This document shows, in pieces, positions 26,301 to 37,503 of a stretch of 64,000 bases of DNA. Each line of letters opens with the position of its first letter. Positions within the stretch are counted from its first letter, which is position 1. Source of the stretch: Bugula neritina (lineage: Eukaryota; Bryozoa; Gymnolaemata; Cheilostomatida; Bugulidae); the NCBI GenBank assembly GCA_964035545.1, contig OZ037771.1, forward strand, positions 1,736,001-1,800,000, in the 5' to 3' direction. A model generated the notes under the pieces. That model worked only from the letters and a program-made list of their open reading frames with translations. It did no database searches and was not told the origin of the DNA. The position numbers and the translations under genes are program-made.

Positions 26301-28964
26301 TTTTTAAAGCATGCAAAATTGCCTTAAAACCTTATTCAATTTTATTTATTTAAAAATTCAGCAAATAAAATCAATAAATTAAAGAACTATAATAGAACCA
26401 CCTGTAGAAACATATATTTGCAATTATAATTATATATATATATATATATATCTTCATTTATTGACCTTACCTTAGTTCCTATAAATGAAGCAATGGGACA
26501 GCTTATCATAAAGGCAAGAGACCAGATGCCGTAAAACAAACCAAACTCAGCTGCTGATTTATGGAACTGAAAATGACATTAAATTATATGCTATTTATCA
26601 CATACTTCAAAATTAAAGAAATTAAAATGTAGGAGTGAAATAGCAATAACTTGTAAGCTTATTAAAATATATTACATAATAAACAGATCATTAAATGCAT
26701 GACTAATTTAAACAAGCAGCTTTCTCAAAAGAGCCATCATCAAAAACTTTAACTATAAAACCATTTTTCCTTTATGAGAATAACATACAAAAAGATAGGG
26801 TGCTTTTGATAAATTTTAACCTGTTAAAAGCTTGTCTCACTATAAACTGTGAGTATTAAATAAATCTTTTATTCTAACAACAGGAAACTGATATTAGTGT
26901 TGATTTACCATTTAATTTAAAAAATCAAGAGTGATGTTTTTACTTACTGTAGAAATAAGGAAATTACTTATTCCAATGGTACGGGCACTAGAAACTGCTT
27001 TTCCTACAGTGCCATGAACAAGTAATACTACAAATCCTGGAATTATTAGCAAATGGTGGAATTGTCTTTTTTGTTGCTTTTCTGATTCTGAAAGACATAT
27101 ATTATTGTTTTTATTTTAACTTTTTGAATTCTTTATATAGAAAACATTATTACACTTGATTGAATAACAATGAAGAAAAGATACATGACTCAGTTTACCA
27201 ATATTTGGTAGAACCAGAGCCATGGGAATCACAAGAACAGCCAGAAACCCTCCCAGAATCCAAAACATGCCACCATATCCAGCCAACTACAAGGAAACCT
27301 GTTCATGCAAAAACTTATGCCAAAAGATCAATTATTGTGTATATTAGTATAAACAAAAGTAGGTGCAATAATAGAAAAATTGAGAAAAGCTGTTCTAGAT
27401 ATGAAATGAAGCAAAAAAGTTCTTTCAACCAGCATTTCAAGTTAGAATTTCTTAAGAAACCTAATAAATTAGACCATTTTCATTTCTCTCCTACTGCACC
27501 TAAATGCATTTGCTCTTTCAAATTTTAAAGATAATTTACCAAAAATAGCATATCAACAAGCAAGAAGATCAATCAAGTTACATTTCAATCAGGAAAGTTG
27601 GTTGGACCACAAAAAGCCTGGACTAGAAAAACTTAATCTTCTTTGAATGACCATATTAGAGCTCTGTCTTAGTTTAGCATGTTTATGATTGATTGTTAAT
27701 AATTTTAAATCAATGCAAATGTGAAAGTTGCATGCATACATTAAACAGTCAATCCTTACAGTCAGGAATTTGATGAAGTGAATACAAATGTATTATAGGT
27801 TTTACTTTGTGCAAAGACAAAGATGAATAATAAATAGGTAAAAAGTGCATGAGTTCCATTACCTTGTAAATTCCAGAGCCTATAGCTGGACCAGCTGAAT
27901 ATCCGGCACCTTCTATCATCTGTGCTAAACCCTTGAAAATATGAGATGGCAGTATTTTGATTAGGCTATGAAAAAGGGATAAATTGGATGTGGTGGTAAC
28001 ACCATCTTCCAAAAATGATATCTCAAGAATTAAAAAGTTGTAAATAGACATTTCTAAAATAGGACGACTAGAGTTCAATAAGCCAATTATGGTGTCCGGT
28101 GAAAAATGTCACCAGCAAAATTGGCACAGTAACAATGCCACAAATGGCAAAGTAGGTAATAATAGCACATTTTCAATATTAGGGTTTGAGGTAAAGGTTG
28201 GGGGCTTGGAATGGGGGGCTTAGGCTTAGGAATAGGGGTTTGGGTTTTGGGTTTAGGAAAATTTAACATAAGTGTGCCATTTTGGTATACTTTTCCATTT
28301 GTGCTATTATTACCTATGCCATTTGTACTAGTGTCATTTTTTATCTAAAATCACCAATTATAGATTTCCGTCGACAGTTTTTAAAATATAATACTTGAAA
28401 AGGAAAAAATATGTTTGAGATGAAATTTATGAAATGTCACGACTGTGTTCATTATAATCTAATGAAAGCTTCTTAATTATAGTCAAAATTTCACCATTTT
28501 TGTTATAAAAAAATACAACAAAATAGTACGAAAAATAAGCCCACACTGCTTTTCGAGCTTAGAATTTGGTGGAAAATTTTGCAGTGAGAATGCAATTTAG
28601 ATTGTAGTCTTAGATAATATTTCATCTAAAACTTAGTATGATTGTGATATACTCAGTATGATTGTAATATACTCAATATGATTGTGATATACTCACTATG
28701 ATGGTGATATACTCACTATGATGGTAATATACTCACTATAATTGTGATATACTCAATAGGATTGTGATATACTCACTATGATTGTGATATACTCACTATG
28801 ATGGTGATATACTCACTATGATTGTGCTGTTGCTGTAAGACGTAGCTTTTAGTAGAATACTCATACCACAGACTACAATACATGCTGAACCACATCCAGC
28901 TATCATTCTAACTATGATACACAGAGGGAGATATGCTTGGTTAGGGGCGTATGATATCAATCTG

Positions 28965-29032
<68 letters not shown>

Positions 29033-30426
29033 TTGTGTGTGTGTGCAAACGCACGCGAGTGCGTACTAATACCATTACTATGCTACAATTAACCTATTAA
29101 TAGAATTTATTAAGTGTTCACTTACATAATAGCAGTCTAAATTGTTTAAAAAATGCGTTATTTAAAACGAAATATAACAGTTGAAAATAATGCGTTCATT
29201 GACGAATAATAAAAGCAAAAGAACATATGAAAAGCACATATGTAGGAAAAGAACAGTAAGCACTTTAGAATAATACATATTGTGCCTTGAAATGATTTGT
29301 ATTTTAATCCCTTACCCAAAACTAATACATGAAGCTGTAGCTAATATGTGTCCTAATAAACAGCATACTTTAGGAGAGAATTGGCTAATCTACAATAAAT
29401 GTGCAATGAATATTCAAAAAGTATATATAACAGGACTTTGAGCGGAATTCTGGTTATGTGTCTGTCAGTTCTTTTAACTTGGAGTTGGGCTTTCACCAAA
29501 CGATTTTAGATTAAAAAAACAACATTTCGATCTGAATAAACAGCTAAGTATAAGAGTTGTATTTTAGAAGACACTGGCTCATTAAATCTACTTGCAGTGT
29601 GTTGTGATCTCTACCGGAGTGGACAGAATAATGCTATATTAGCATTTACTCAATGTATGTAGGTAATACGTTTGACTGACATTAATAAATTTTAATATAA
29701 TTAATAGACTTGAGCTATTTATAGAATAAACATCATACACAGAATTAAGGTCAGTGCTGCACACAGTTTTAAACAACAAATTATAATAAAATCACTCTTG
29801 ATCTGCGTCACATGCATAAAGCTTTAAAAAAGGCGTTATGGATGGGTGGCTATAATATATGCATACTAAAAGCATTTCATCACAAACACAGTGACTCTGT
29901 AGCATGTTGTAGAGCTTGTTTACCATTTTTTATTTTTAGACGCAGAAACAGAGAAAACTTCAGTTGAAGCTTTTAATTGCCTTTCTGAACCTCGTTCTGT
30001 AGGCAGATTGTAAAAACAACTTTTTATCTTATATTTCTTATCTAAGAAACAGATTTTTTCAATTTTTCCAATCCTATACCTTCTTCCGATTTTAAGTACC
30101 ATGAAATATCTGTACCTCTTGAGTTGAAAAATAATAAAATGTGTTTATGAAAGCATGTTTATTTTCTTAAAATATTATAATAAAAAGTTAAAACTTACCA
30201 AGCGCCCAACAAGAAAAGCAGAAATGACTTTGGAAAATTCATATGCTGAAAACACAATTCCTATTTCTGTGTCACTAACACCTTTTTCTTTAGCCTTCGG
30301 AGGGAAAAATGGAATTAAAAATGTGTCTGTAGTCATTGACATAAACTGTACAGTTAGAACAACAAATGTAAGAATTCTGTCTTTCCATGGAGATTTTATG
30401 CATGAAAATGATGATTCTTTGCTCAT
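23377..30426 (-). CDS. SLC18B1-like MFS transporter, copy B
   Basis: Eleven exons: 30426-30199, 29389-29316, 28961-28817, 27931-27863, 27286-27199, 27087-26948, 26566-26471, 25430-25327, 25047-24952, 24410-24239, 23583-23377. All have canonical splice sites. The phases close to 1419 nt, or 472 residues; human SLC18B1 is about 456. Exon 1 gives a short cytosolic N-terminus and TM1 (DTFLIPFFPP), then KAKEKGVSDTEIGIVFSA as in the family. Exon 4 carries GAGYSAGPAIGSGIY (compare GLGLILGPPVGGFLY in human). Exon 10 carries NMIGPIMGGAI. The acidic tail has SERSKLI, an [DE]xxxL[LI]-type sorting signal. The inferred role is H+-coupled amine/polyamine uptake into secretory or endolysosomal vesicles; substrate is by homology only and another cation is possible. 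It is the middle member of the minus-strand tandem cluster. Confidence 0.87.
28091..28353. mobile_element. Foldback/MITE-like element with 8-bp target duplication
   Basis: A 263-bp segment is flanked by the direct repeat ccaattat (28083-28090 and 28354-28361). Its ends are imperfect inverted repeats: aaaaatgtcacc inwards from the left, gtgtcattttt from the right. The arms share gtaggtaataatagcac in opposite orientation. The loop is G-rich and telomere-like (runs of gggtttagg and gggttttggg). It lies in intron 3 of copy B and is absent from copies A and C. An 8-bp duplication is typical of hAT-type elements, but I see no transposase. Confidence 0.6.
28632..28816 (-). repeat. 20-bp donor-bearing minisatellite, copy B intron 3
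   Basis: About nine units of the same 20-mer as in copy A abut exon 3. Most units keep a GTGAGT core; a few have drifted to actcaata or actcagta, which destroys the GT. Confidence 0.9.
28967..29029. repeat. (AT)n microsatellite at exon 3 acceptor, copy B
   Basis: Pure AT adjoins the exon 3 acceptor, followed by (GT)n on the far side. Confidence 0.95.
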
Positions 30427-31903
30427 TTTTGATAGGGTTGAGGCTAAAACTACAAGTGATGTGCTTCTAGACTTTCATAAACACCTCCAGTTGTTCTAAC
30501 TATTCTGCTTGGCAAGAATAAAGTGTTTAGTCAACAATAGTCTGTTTCAGCTGACAAATAATCAAATATACTCAGCTTAACAATCAAACAATTCTATTCT
30601 CTTAAGTAGCTTCCTTTTCAGTTGATGTGAAATTATCTCGCTGAAATCTTCCTTCTGTACTAATTTATTGTTTTATCCGTGAATTGTTGACAGATAATAG
30701 GCATTCAATTCAGTCAATGGTAGAAATAATGTAAAGCAGCACCATTTGATTAATTTCAGTAAAATCTACTACTGCGAGCCATTCTCTCCCCTTTGCTATT
30801 AGATGTACAACTAGCAGTAGATTGAGTTGGACAGTCGTCACAGACTGTGTGCACCGGACTGTTTCATAACCCATACATGATTCATATATCAAGGTGGTTA
30901 CGCTTGATTTAAGATATTCCTTTATTTATGCAGTAATTGATGGCTTTCAAAGAATCAATGAGATGTTAAATTTTTTGAAGGAGATAATGCAATAAAAAGC
31001 AAAACTGCTATTCTAGATACCTCTTTGGTAAATTTTTACAGCAGTTTAAATAATTAGATAACTCCAAAATAGACATGCCGTGTTCACTATAAACACATGT
31101 GTTAATTTATTCAACCAGCTCAAGGCTTTCAGGGTAACTTTTCAACTAACTAGCAAAAGCTTTTAATACAATACCATGTCATTTACATTCCATATAGATA
31201 TGTTTTCAACTCTTTCAACATTGTGTTTGACAAAATCCTGCACAGCTAGGCGAGAATCACCTATAATTCATAGCATAGCCATTAAAAACTGATAAATTAT
31301 ATAACCTAAAATTTGTTTAAAAACTCTGTTCAGCTGTCTCTATGAGTTAAATTGCCGCACTCACCTCTAAACCAATTCATATTTCAACTTGTTATATAGC
31401 TGGATAACTTTCAGTTGTAGTTTCATATGTTGTTGTTTTTTGTAAGACATAATATTATAGTAATTTAAATATTTAGCTTAATATATAGCAACTTGCTAAA
31501 ACAACTTAATATTACTATATTATTGGTTCGGCATTATGTACATTTGCTTTGAACTGTATTCACTAAATAAACATGTAGCAATCAATCATTAAGTTTCAAA
31601 ATAAAACTAAATTTAATCAATTTGTCAAGAATTTGTAACTTTCATGATGGGGCTAGTAAAAACTACCAATTCTCAATTTTTATAATGCTAATACAAAATG
31701 CTATAAGAGACCTTGTAGACCAAAAATTCGACTTTAACTGCTGAGTTTTTTGTTCGAAAATGGCATAAAAGAGCATAATATTTGAACAAAGCTAAAAGCT
31801 ATAGAATAAAAAGTTATAAAGTGTAAAGAAATAGCTACTGTTTAAAGGAGCTGCATTTAGTTGTGCTAAAATGTACAACCTAAATGGACACATCACACAT
31901 CAC
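30427..31903 (-). promoter_or_regulatory. 5' flank of copy B
   Basis: No exon is seen. The stretch 30590-30960 has recognisable homologues at about 33050-33380 (relic) and 39120-39240 (upstream of copy C). They share cagcaccatttgattaattt and, with the relic, aaggtggttacgcttga. A non-coding block kept upstream of several paralogues is a candidate promoter/5' UTR. Confidence 0.45.
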
Positions 31904-31980
31904 AGTACTGCATAGTACTACACAGTATACTACACAGTATCCTGTGTAGTATACTGTGTAGTATACTGTGTAGTACTACA
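31904..31980. repeat. Long hairpin-forming inverted repeat
   Basis: The arms are built from alternating tagtatactgtg and cacagtatacta units on either side of a four-base centre (tatc, near 31938-31941). The right arm has one extra unit. The uninterrupted stem is at least 25 bp. Confidence 0.8.
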
Positions 31981-32311
31981 ATATGCAGTGCATACCACAT
32001 CTAGCCATGTTCATATGACATTGAATGGGTGTATGATTCACGCAGCTCAATACCGTCTAAGCAAACCCTTCATGGAAGCAAATTGTTTGAGAATGATTTT
32101 TTTTTATACAATACACAAAATTATAATAGTAAAATACATAAATGCAACACAGCATAAATATAAAAAGCGCAGCTCGAGCACTATGTGGTAATATGGTATT
32201 TTAGATGTCATATATTAAAAATAAATTGTTGTAAAACAGACTATACAACATGACTACTGAATTTAAAAAATGTTTTCACTTTAAATTGGTTGAAAAATCT
32301 AAATGCTTAAA

Positions 32312-32518
32312 TCATTTAGGTGTATCTTTGCAACTAAGAATAGTTGAAGAAGTTATCCCCTCTTCAATTGCATCATTCAAAAAATCTTCTAGTTTATTTG
32401 TTATTAACTTTGACTTCTCAGAGAAGTTATCTTCTACCTCTTCTTTATTATTATTACTTGGCTTAAGAGGCTGTTGAGAAATCTTCATTACAAGTAAGTA
32501 TGTAACCATAGCAACCAA
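32312..32518 (-). pseudogene. Orphan SLC18B1-like last exon (exon 11')
   Basis: An intact 207-nt exon 11 with acceptor ttgtag, reading LVAMVTYLLVMKISQQPLKP and keeping EKSKLI and the family tail, ends in TAA. It lies 1.2 kb downstream of copy C's own exon 11 (33733-33954), between copies B and C. Its phase and acceptor would let it serve as an alternative last exon of copy C. The paralogous 5' flank beyond it (33050-33380) instead suggests the collapsed remains of a whole gene copy. Confidence 0.75.
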
Positions 32519-33049
32519 CTACAAAGAGTAAACACTTGGAGTTGTAATCTCCTGATAAGTATTGCATAATGTTTGAGAGTAACTTGCCTATAATATGTTG
32601 GAGCAAAATGCATTAAAACAAAACATTATTGCAGCAATGGGATTTGTATGTTCATACAAATTTCACACGACCCTTAATTTGCTGCGAAGTGGTTCAAAGA
32701 AGTTACAATACAGAGTTACATTGATAACATTTTCAATTTTTGTAAAACATTAACTGCTATTGCAGCATTTAAGAAAAATAGTTACCAACAGTCAAAATAA
32801 AATCTCATGTAGAGTGCAAGCATTGCCGATACACATAACAACCAGTGTCAGTTCCTGATCACAACAAATGTAAGAACTTGCATTGGTATAAAATACAAAA
32901 ATTGTTATAGCAAGATTGTCTTTTGAGCAATAAATGAGGAGAAAATTTCTTTTACATACTAATTATTATATTATTATTATATTATAGTTTACGAATATTC
33001 AATTATAGTCACACTAACAATAGAACAATAACGAACTACGTTTGATAGT

Positions 33050-33380
33050 TTCCTTTCAGATTTGATTCGAACCCCAACATAATGTTCTATCTAAAGCTCG
33101 TTTCAATTCATTGTCTATCCAATAGTTGATAAAAATACTAAACACTAATTCAATTCAGGAAATGATAGAAGCAATACAAAACAGCACCATTTGATTAATT
33201 TCAAGAATTTCAAGCACCAGGAGCCATTCTTTCTCTCTTTGCTATTAGATAAATGAATTGTTGTCAAGACTGTTCTTAGTTGAATGCCTGGTCATTAATA
33301 TAGTAACACATGCAGTGAATAATATATCAAATAAGGTGGTTACGCTTGAGTTAAAACATTAATTTTTTCTTGTAGTAATT
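33050..33380 (-). other. Paralogous 5'-flank relic between orphan exon 11' and copy C
   Basis: It matches the region upstream of copy B: a ttcaattca(g) block, cagcaccatttgattaattt, a gagccattct block, tttgctattagat, and aaggtggttacgcttga, in the same order. No exon is associated. With exon 11' (32312-32518) it marks the two ends of a copy whose exons 1-10 have been deleted. Confidence 0.6.
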
Positions 33381-33732
33381 GATGGCCCAGCATAACTGAC
33401 AAGAAGAGATATATTAACTACTTCATGGAAATTTTGTGCTAAGAAGTATGCATGCTTACATGCAGTTCCAATTTTAAAAGTCATATCATATTTAATAAAG
33501 CAGTAACACTATATTTTTTGTGAAATGGACTGCATTTTTGGCACTAGTTTTAAAAGTTTTTACCAATTGTATATATACAAGAAAGAAGTAATACAACAAT
33601 GATAGAAGTCCTATGTTACAGTATGCCACTGAGGGTGTTTTATATTAATATTAAATAAATAAAAGGAAACTCACAAGGCTATTATTAACAAAGATGAGAC
33701 AAAATTTTCAACGGTACTAATGATTAAAACAT

Positions 33733-36700
33733 TTATGAATGTTTAAGTCCTTTAGAAGAGTCTTTGCAACTAAGAACATTTGAAGAAGTTATCCCCTCTT
33801 CAATTGCATCATTGAAACAATCTTCCAGTTTATTTGTTATCAACTTTGACCTCTCAGAGAAGTTGCCTTCTACTTCTTCTTTATTAATATCACTTGGCTT
33901 AAGAGGCTGTTGAGAAATCTTCATTACAAGTAAATATGTAACCATAGCAACCAACTACAAAGAGTAAACACTTGGAGTTGTAATCTCCTGATAAAGGTGT
34001 TGTGTTTTATAATTGCAAATCACATGACCTAATAATTGGCAAAAAGAGTTTATCAAATGAACCCAATTTAATTTTATTTTACTTTTACTCTTACTTTTAC
34101 TAATTTTATTTATTGTTTGTGTGCGAAGCATGTTGATTTATAATTACCATGACTATTTCAACGGATGCCATTCAACATCCAGTTTGGAATAGAAAATTAC
34201 AATTACCATAGCGAGTTCAATGAAGGCAAGTACACTCAACATCCATGGGAAATTTAGATTCTCAGTGATAGCTCCACCCATTATTGGACCAATCATATTC
34301 CCCAATGCATAGACACTGTTGATAGTTCCAGATACTGCAGCATAAGTCTGTATACTGTCTTTTGAATGGCCATTAACTCTGTTTATAAAGCATACAGTAA
34401 CAAACATAGAATGATATTAAAGGTCAATAAGCTCTTTAGTTAACACAAATAAACGAAAATAAAGTTTGCCATTGTTGCACTAATAAATTTGTCTACAGAA
34501 TTTTATCAATAAAAATGGTGTAAGCTTTTCATAAGACAAACTCGCTCAAGCTTAAACAAAGTCAGCTAATAAACCATGAAATAATATTGGAATGGTTTCT
34601 TCTACATTTCTATTCTTTTTGGAAACTTTTAAGTTGATGATTGTAAGTGGGCAAAAAAGTCTTTTATACATGCTGGCAATTTTAAACTGGCTTTGGATGA
34701 ATTCAGACCCTATAATCCAGTGCATGTGTGACATACTGTGACAGCTCTCTAGCTGCTAAACCATGATTACTCCTTTGCTACAGTAAAATAAGTTTATGAC
34801 CTACTCACAGTAATAGTTACACTATCACTCCACAAGTATGCTATGAAGGCTATTAGAACCTTTTAAACCTTAAGTTGAGTTATTCTGTTTTCTTGTTATG
34901 ATTTATAATATACTCACTCGGCTAAGTTTAGTGATGCTTGAAAGGGGAGAACAAACATGCAGGATTGAAAAAGAAACTCTATGGCTATCAGTGAAAGAGG
35001 AAGCTCTATGTAACTAAAAATAAAAAAATTATTATGAAACAACAGCAAGTATACTGACTATAAACAGCATCATAAAATATCACATTTCTAGCAGATACTA
35101 TTCATATACCATACCAGAAGAGTCTACAATTTTTTAAAAGACTGCATAATATTTGCATTTCTTCAAATTTACATACTACATAAGAATGAGACTTTTCCAA
35201 ATCTCAATCCATCAAAATGAAAATATAAAATAATACAGTTTTTTGATGAAAGAATAACTCACTGCTTTCCATGGAATATAAAGTCCAGTAAAGGAGATGG
35301 TCCTGTAAAAAAGTTGATAACTATGGAAACACACCATGCCAGTATCATTAGAGACCATGTGAATCCCTGCAAAAGTAGAAATATGAAATAATTATAGAAT
35401 AAAAGGTTCCATTTTTGAAATTACAACTTTTAATTTTATAACTTTATGCTGATTTTTTGAACCTTAAGCTGATGTTCAGGATTTGATCAATTAAACTAAT
35501 AAACTACTACACCAAGAACAAAATTATATTTAAAACATCTGTAAGAATAAACATTTTACATGTGTGTTCTTTGTTTATTTATTGACCATACCTTAGTTGC
35601 TATAAACGAAGCAATTGGGCAGCCTATCACAAAGGCAAGAGACCAGATACCATAAAACAGCCCCGATTCAGCTGCAGTCTTATGAAACTAAAATGAGAAT
35701 AAAATGAAATGATAATTTATAATGTAATTGCGTGTTCGATAAAGTAAAATATTGCTATGCATTGCAATCGGCCTATAGGTTTGTTAGAACATGTAAAATT
35801 ATTGTATCAATTACGAGCTCCCAGCCACACAGGAAGTGGCCTTATAAAGAACTGCATGGCTTTAAAAGCCTTCCACACTATAAAATCCTTTTTGCTTCTC
35901 TCTATATATCATATACAGGAATAAAGGGATTTTACTTTTTCAAAAAATTATCATGCTAAAATTGTTCTTCAAATAATAAATAATAAAACTAATAAACTAA
36001 ATTTTTATATATAATGACCGGGTGTGTAAAAATATTTTAATATGTAAATACCTAATGCACAGATTCTGTACTTCATTCATTTTCTACTCATAATCAAACT
36101 TGTGCCGTAATTAAGCCAGCTATCAAATGATGAAGGTGAGTTGGAAACAAAGTTTTGAAATTAAATCAAAAAAGATATTTAATTGCTTACCGTAAAAATA
36201 AGAAAATTACTAATTCCAGTAGTTCGGGCGCTAGCAACTATTTTTCCTACAGTGCAATGAACAAGTAATACTAAGATTCCTGGAATAACTAGCAAATGGT
36301 GAAACTTTTTTTTCTGTTGTTTTTCTGATTCTAAAATATAAATATAACATCTACTCTTGAGAATCACTTTAATTGAGTTCTTTATAAAAAATAATGTTAA
36401 ACATGGTTGATGATTAATAAAAAATAAATAAAAAGATACATGACTCATCTTACCAATATTTGGTAGAACCAGAGCCATGGGAATCACAAGAACTGCCAGA
36501 AACCCTCCCAGAATCCAAAACATGCCGCTATATCCAGCCAACTACAAGGAAAATATTTCATATAATGAATTGTATACTGTGTATCAATTATTGTGTGTAA
36601 CTCTAGCATATATCTCATGATTAGTTTTTTTGAAAGTAGTATAATACAAATACATACATACAGACCATCACTATGTTTCCATTGCTCTGCAATATTCGAA

Positions 36701-37435
36701 TGAAATTTTTGTTAAATGTTTGGAAACAGTTGCATCTGATGAAACTTTAACAGTAAGAGGACGCAAACCACCACAACAAATTCATCCTTGGGTTCTCGGG
36801 TTTAAATCCCAGAGGAGGCAAAATTATTTTATAATTGGTGAATTATAAAAGATTGAAAAATGCATTGTTGTAGTGTGCCTGAGCAATGTTACCTTGTAAA
36901 TTCCAGAGCCTATAGCTGGACCAGCTGAATATCCTGCACCTTCTATCATCTGTGCTAAACCCTTGAAAATACAAGATACAAAACTATGGAGGCGGATATA
37001 TTGGTTGTGGCCGCTTACAGGTGACAGCTTATTAATTATAACCAGGATTTATTGCCATTATTTATGTGATTAGAAAACTAGGACAACATATTGAAAAAAG
37101 TAATATATAACCCCAGTTACAGCCATGTAATCGTGATATATTCCCTATGATTGTCATATATTCACTATGATTGTCATATATATTCAGTATGATTGTGATA
37201 TACTCAATATGATTGTAATATACTCACTGTGATGGTGATATACTCAGTATGATTGTGATATACTCACTATGATTGTGATATACTCACTATGATTGTGCTG
37301 TTGCTGTAAGACGTAGCTTTTAGTAGAATACTCATACCACAGACTACAATACATGCTGAACCACATCCAGCTATCATTCTAACTATGATACACAGAGGGA
37401 GATATGCTTGGTTAGGGGCGTATGATAGCAATCTG

Positions 37436-37503
<68 letters not shown>

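Noticed and set aside
27160-27528. 122-codon plus-strand frame
   Set aside because: Antisense shadow of copy B exon 5 extended by chance into introns.
33055-33080. Box-B-like ggttcgaatc on the minus strand
   Set aside because: Lies within the paralogous 5'-flank relic; no A box or tRNA fold accompanies it.
17320-37290. The 20-bp arrays as CRISPR-like repeats
   Set aside because: No unique spacers, units abut directly, and the setting is an animal intron.
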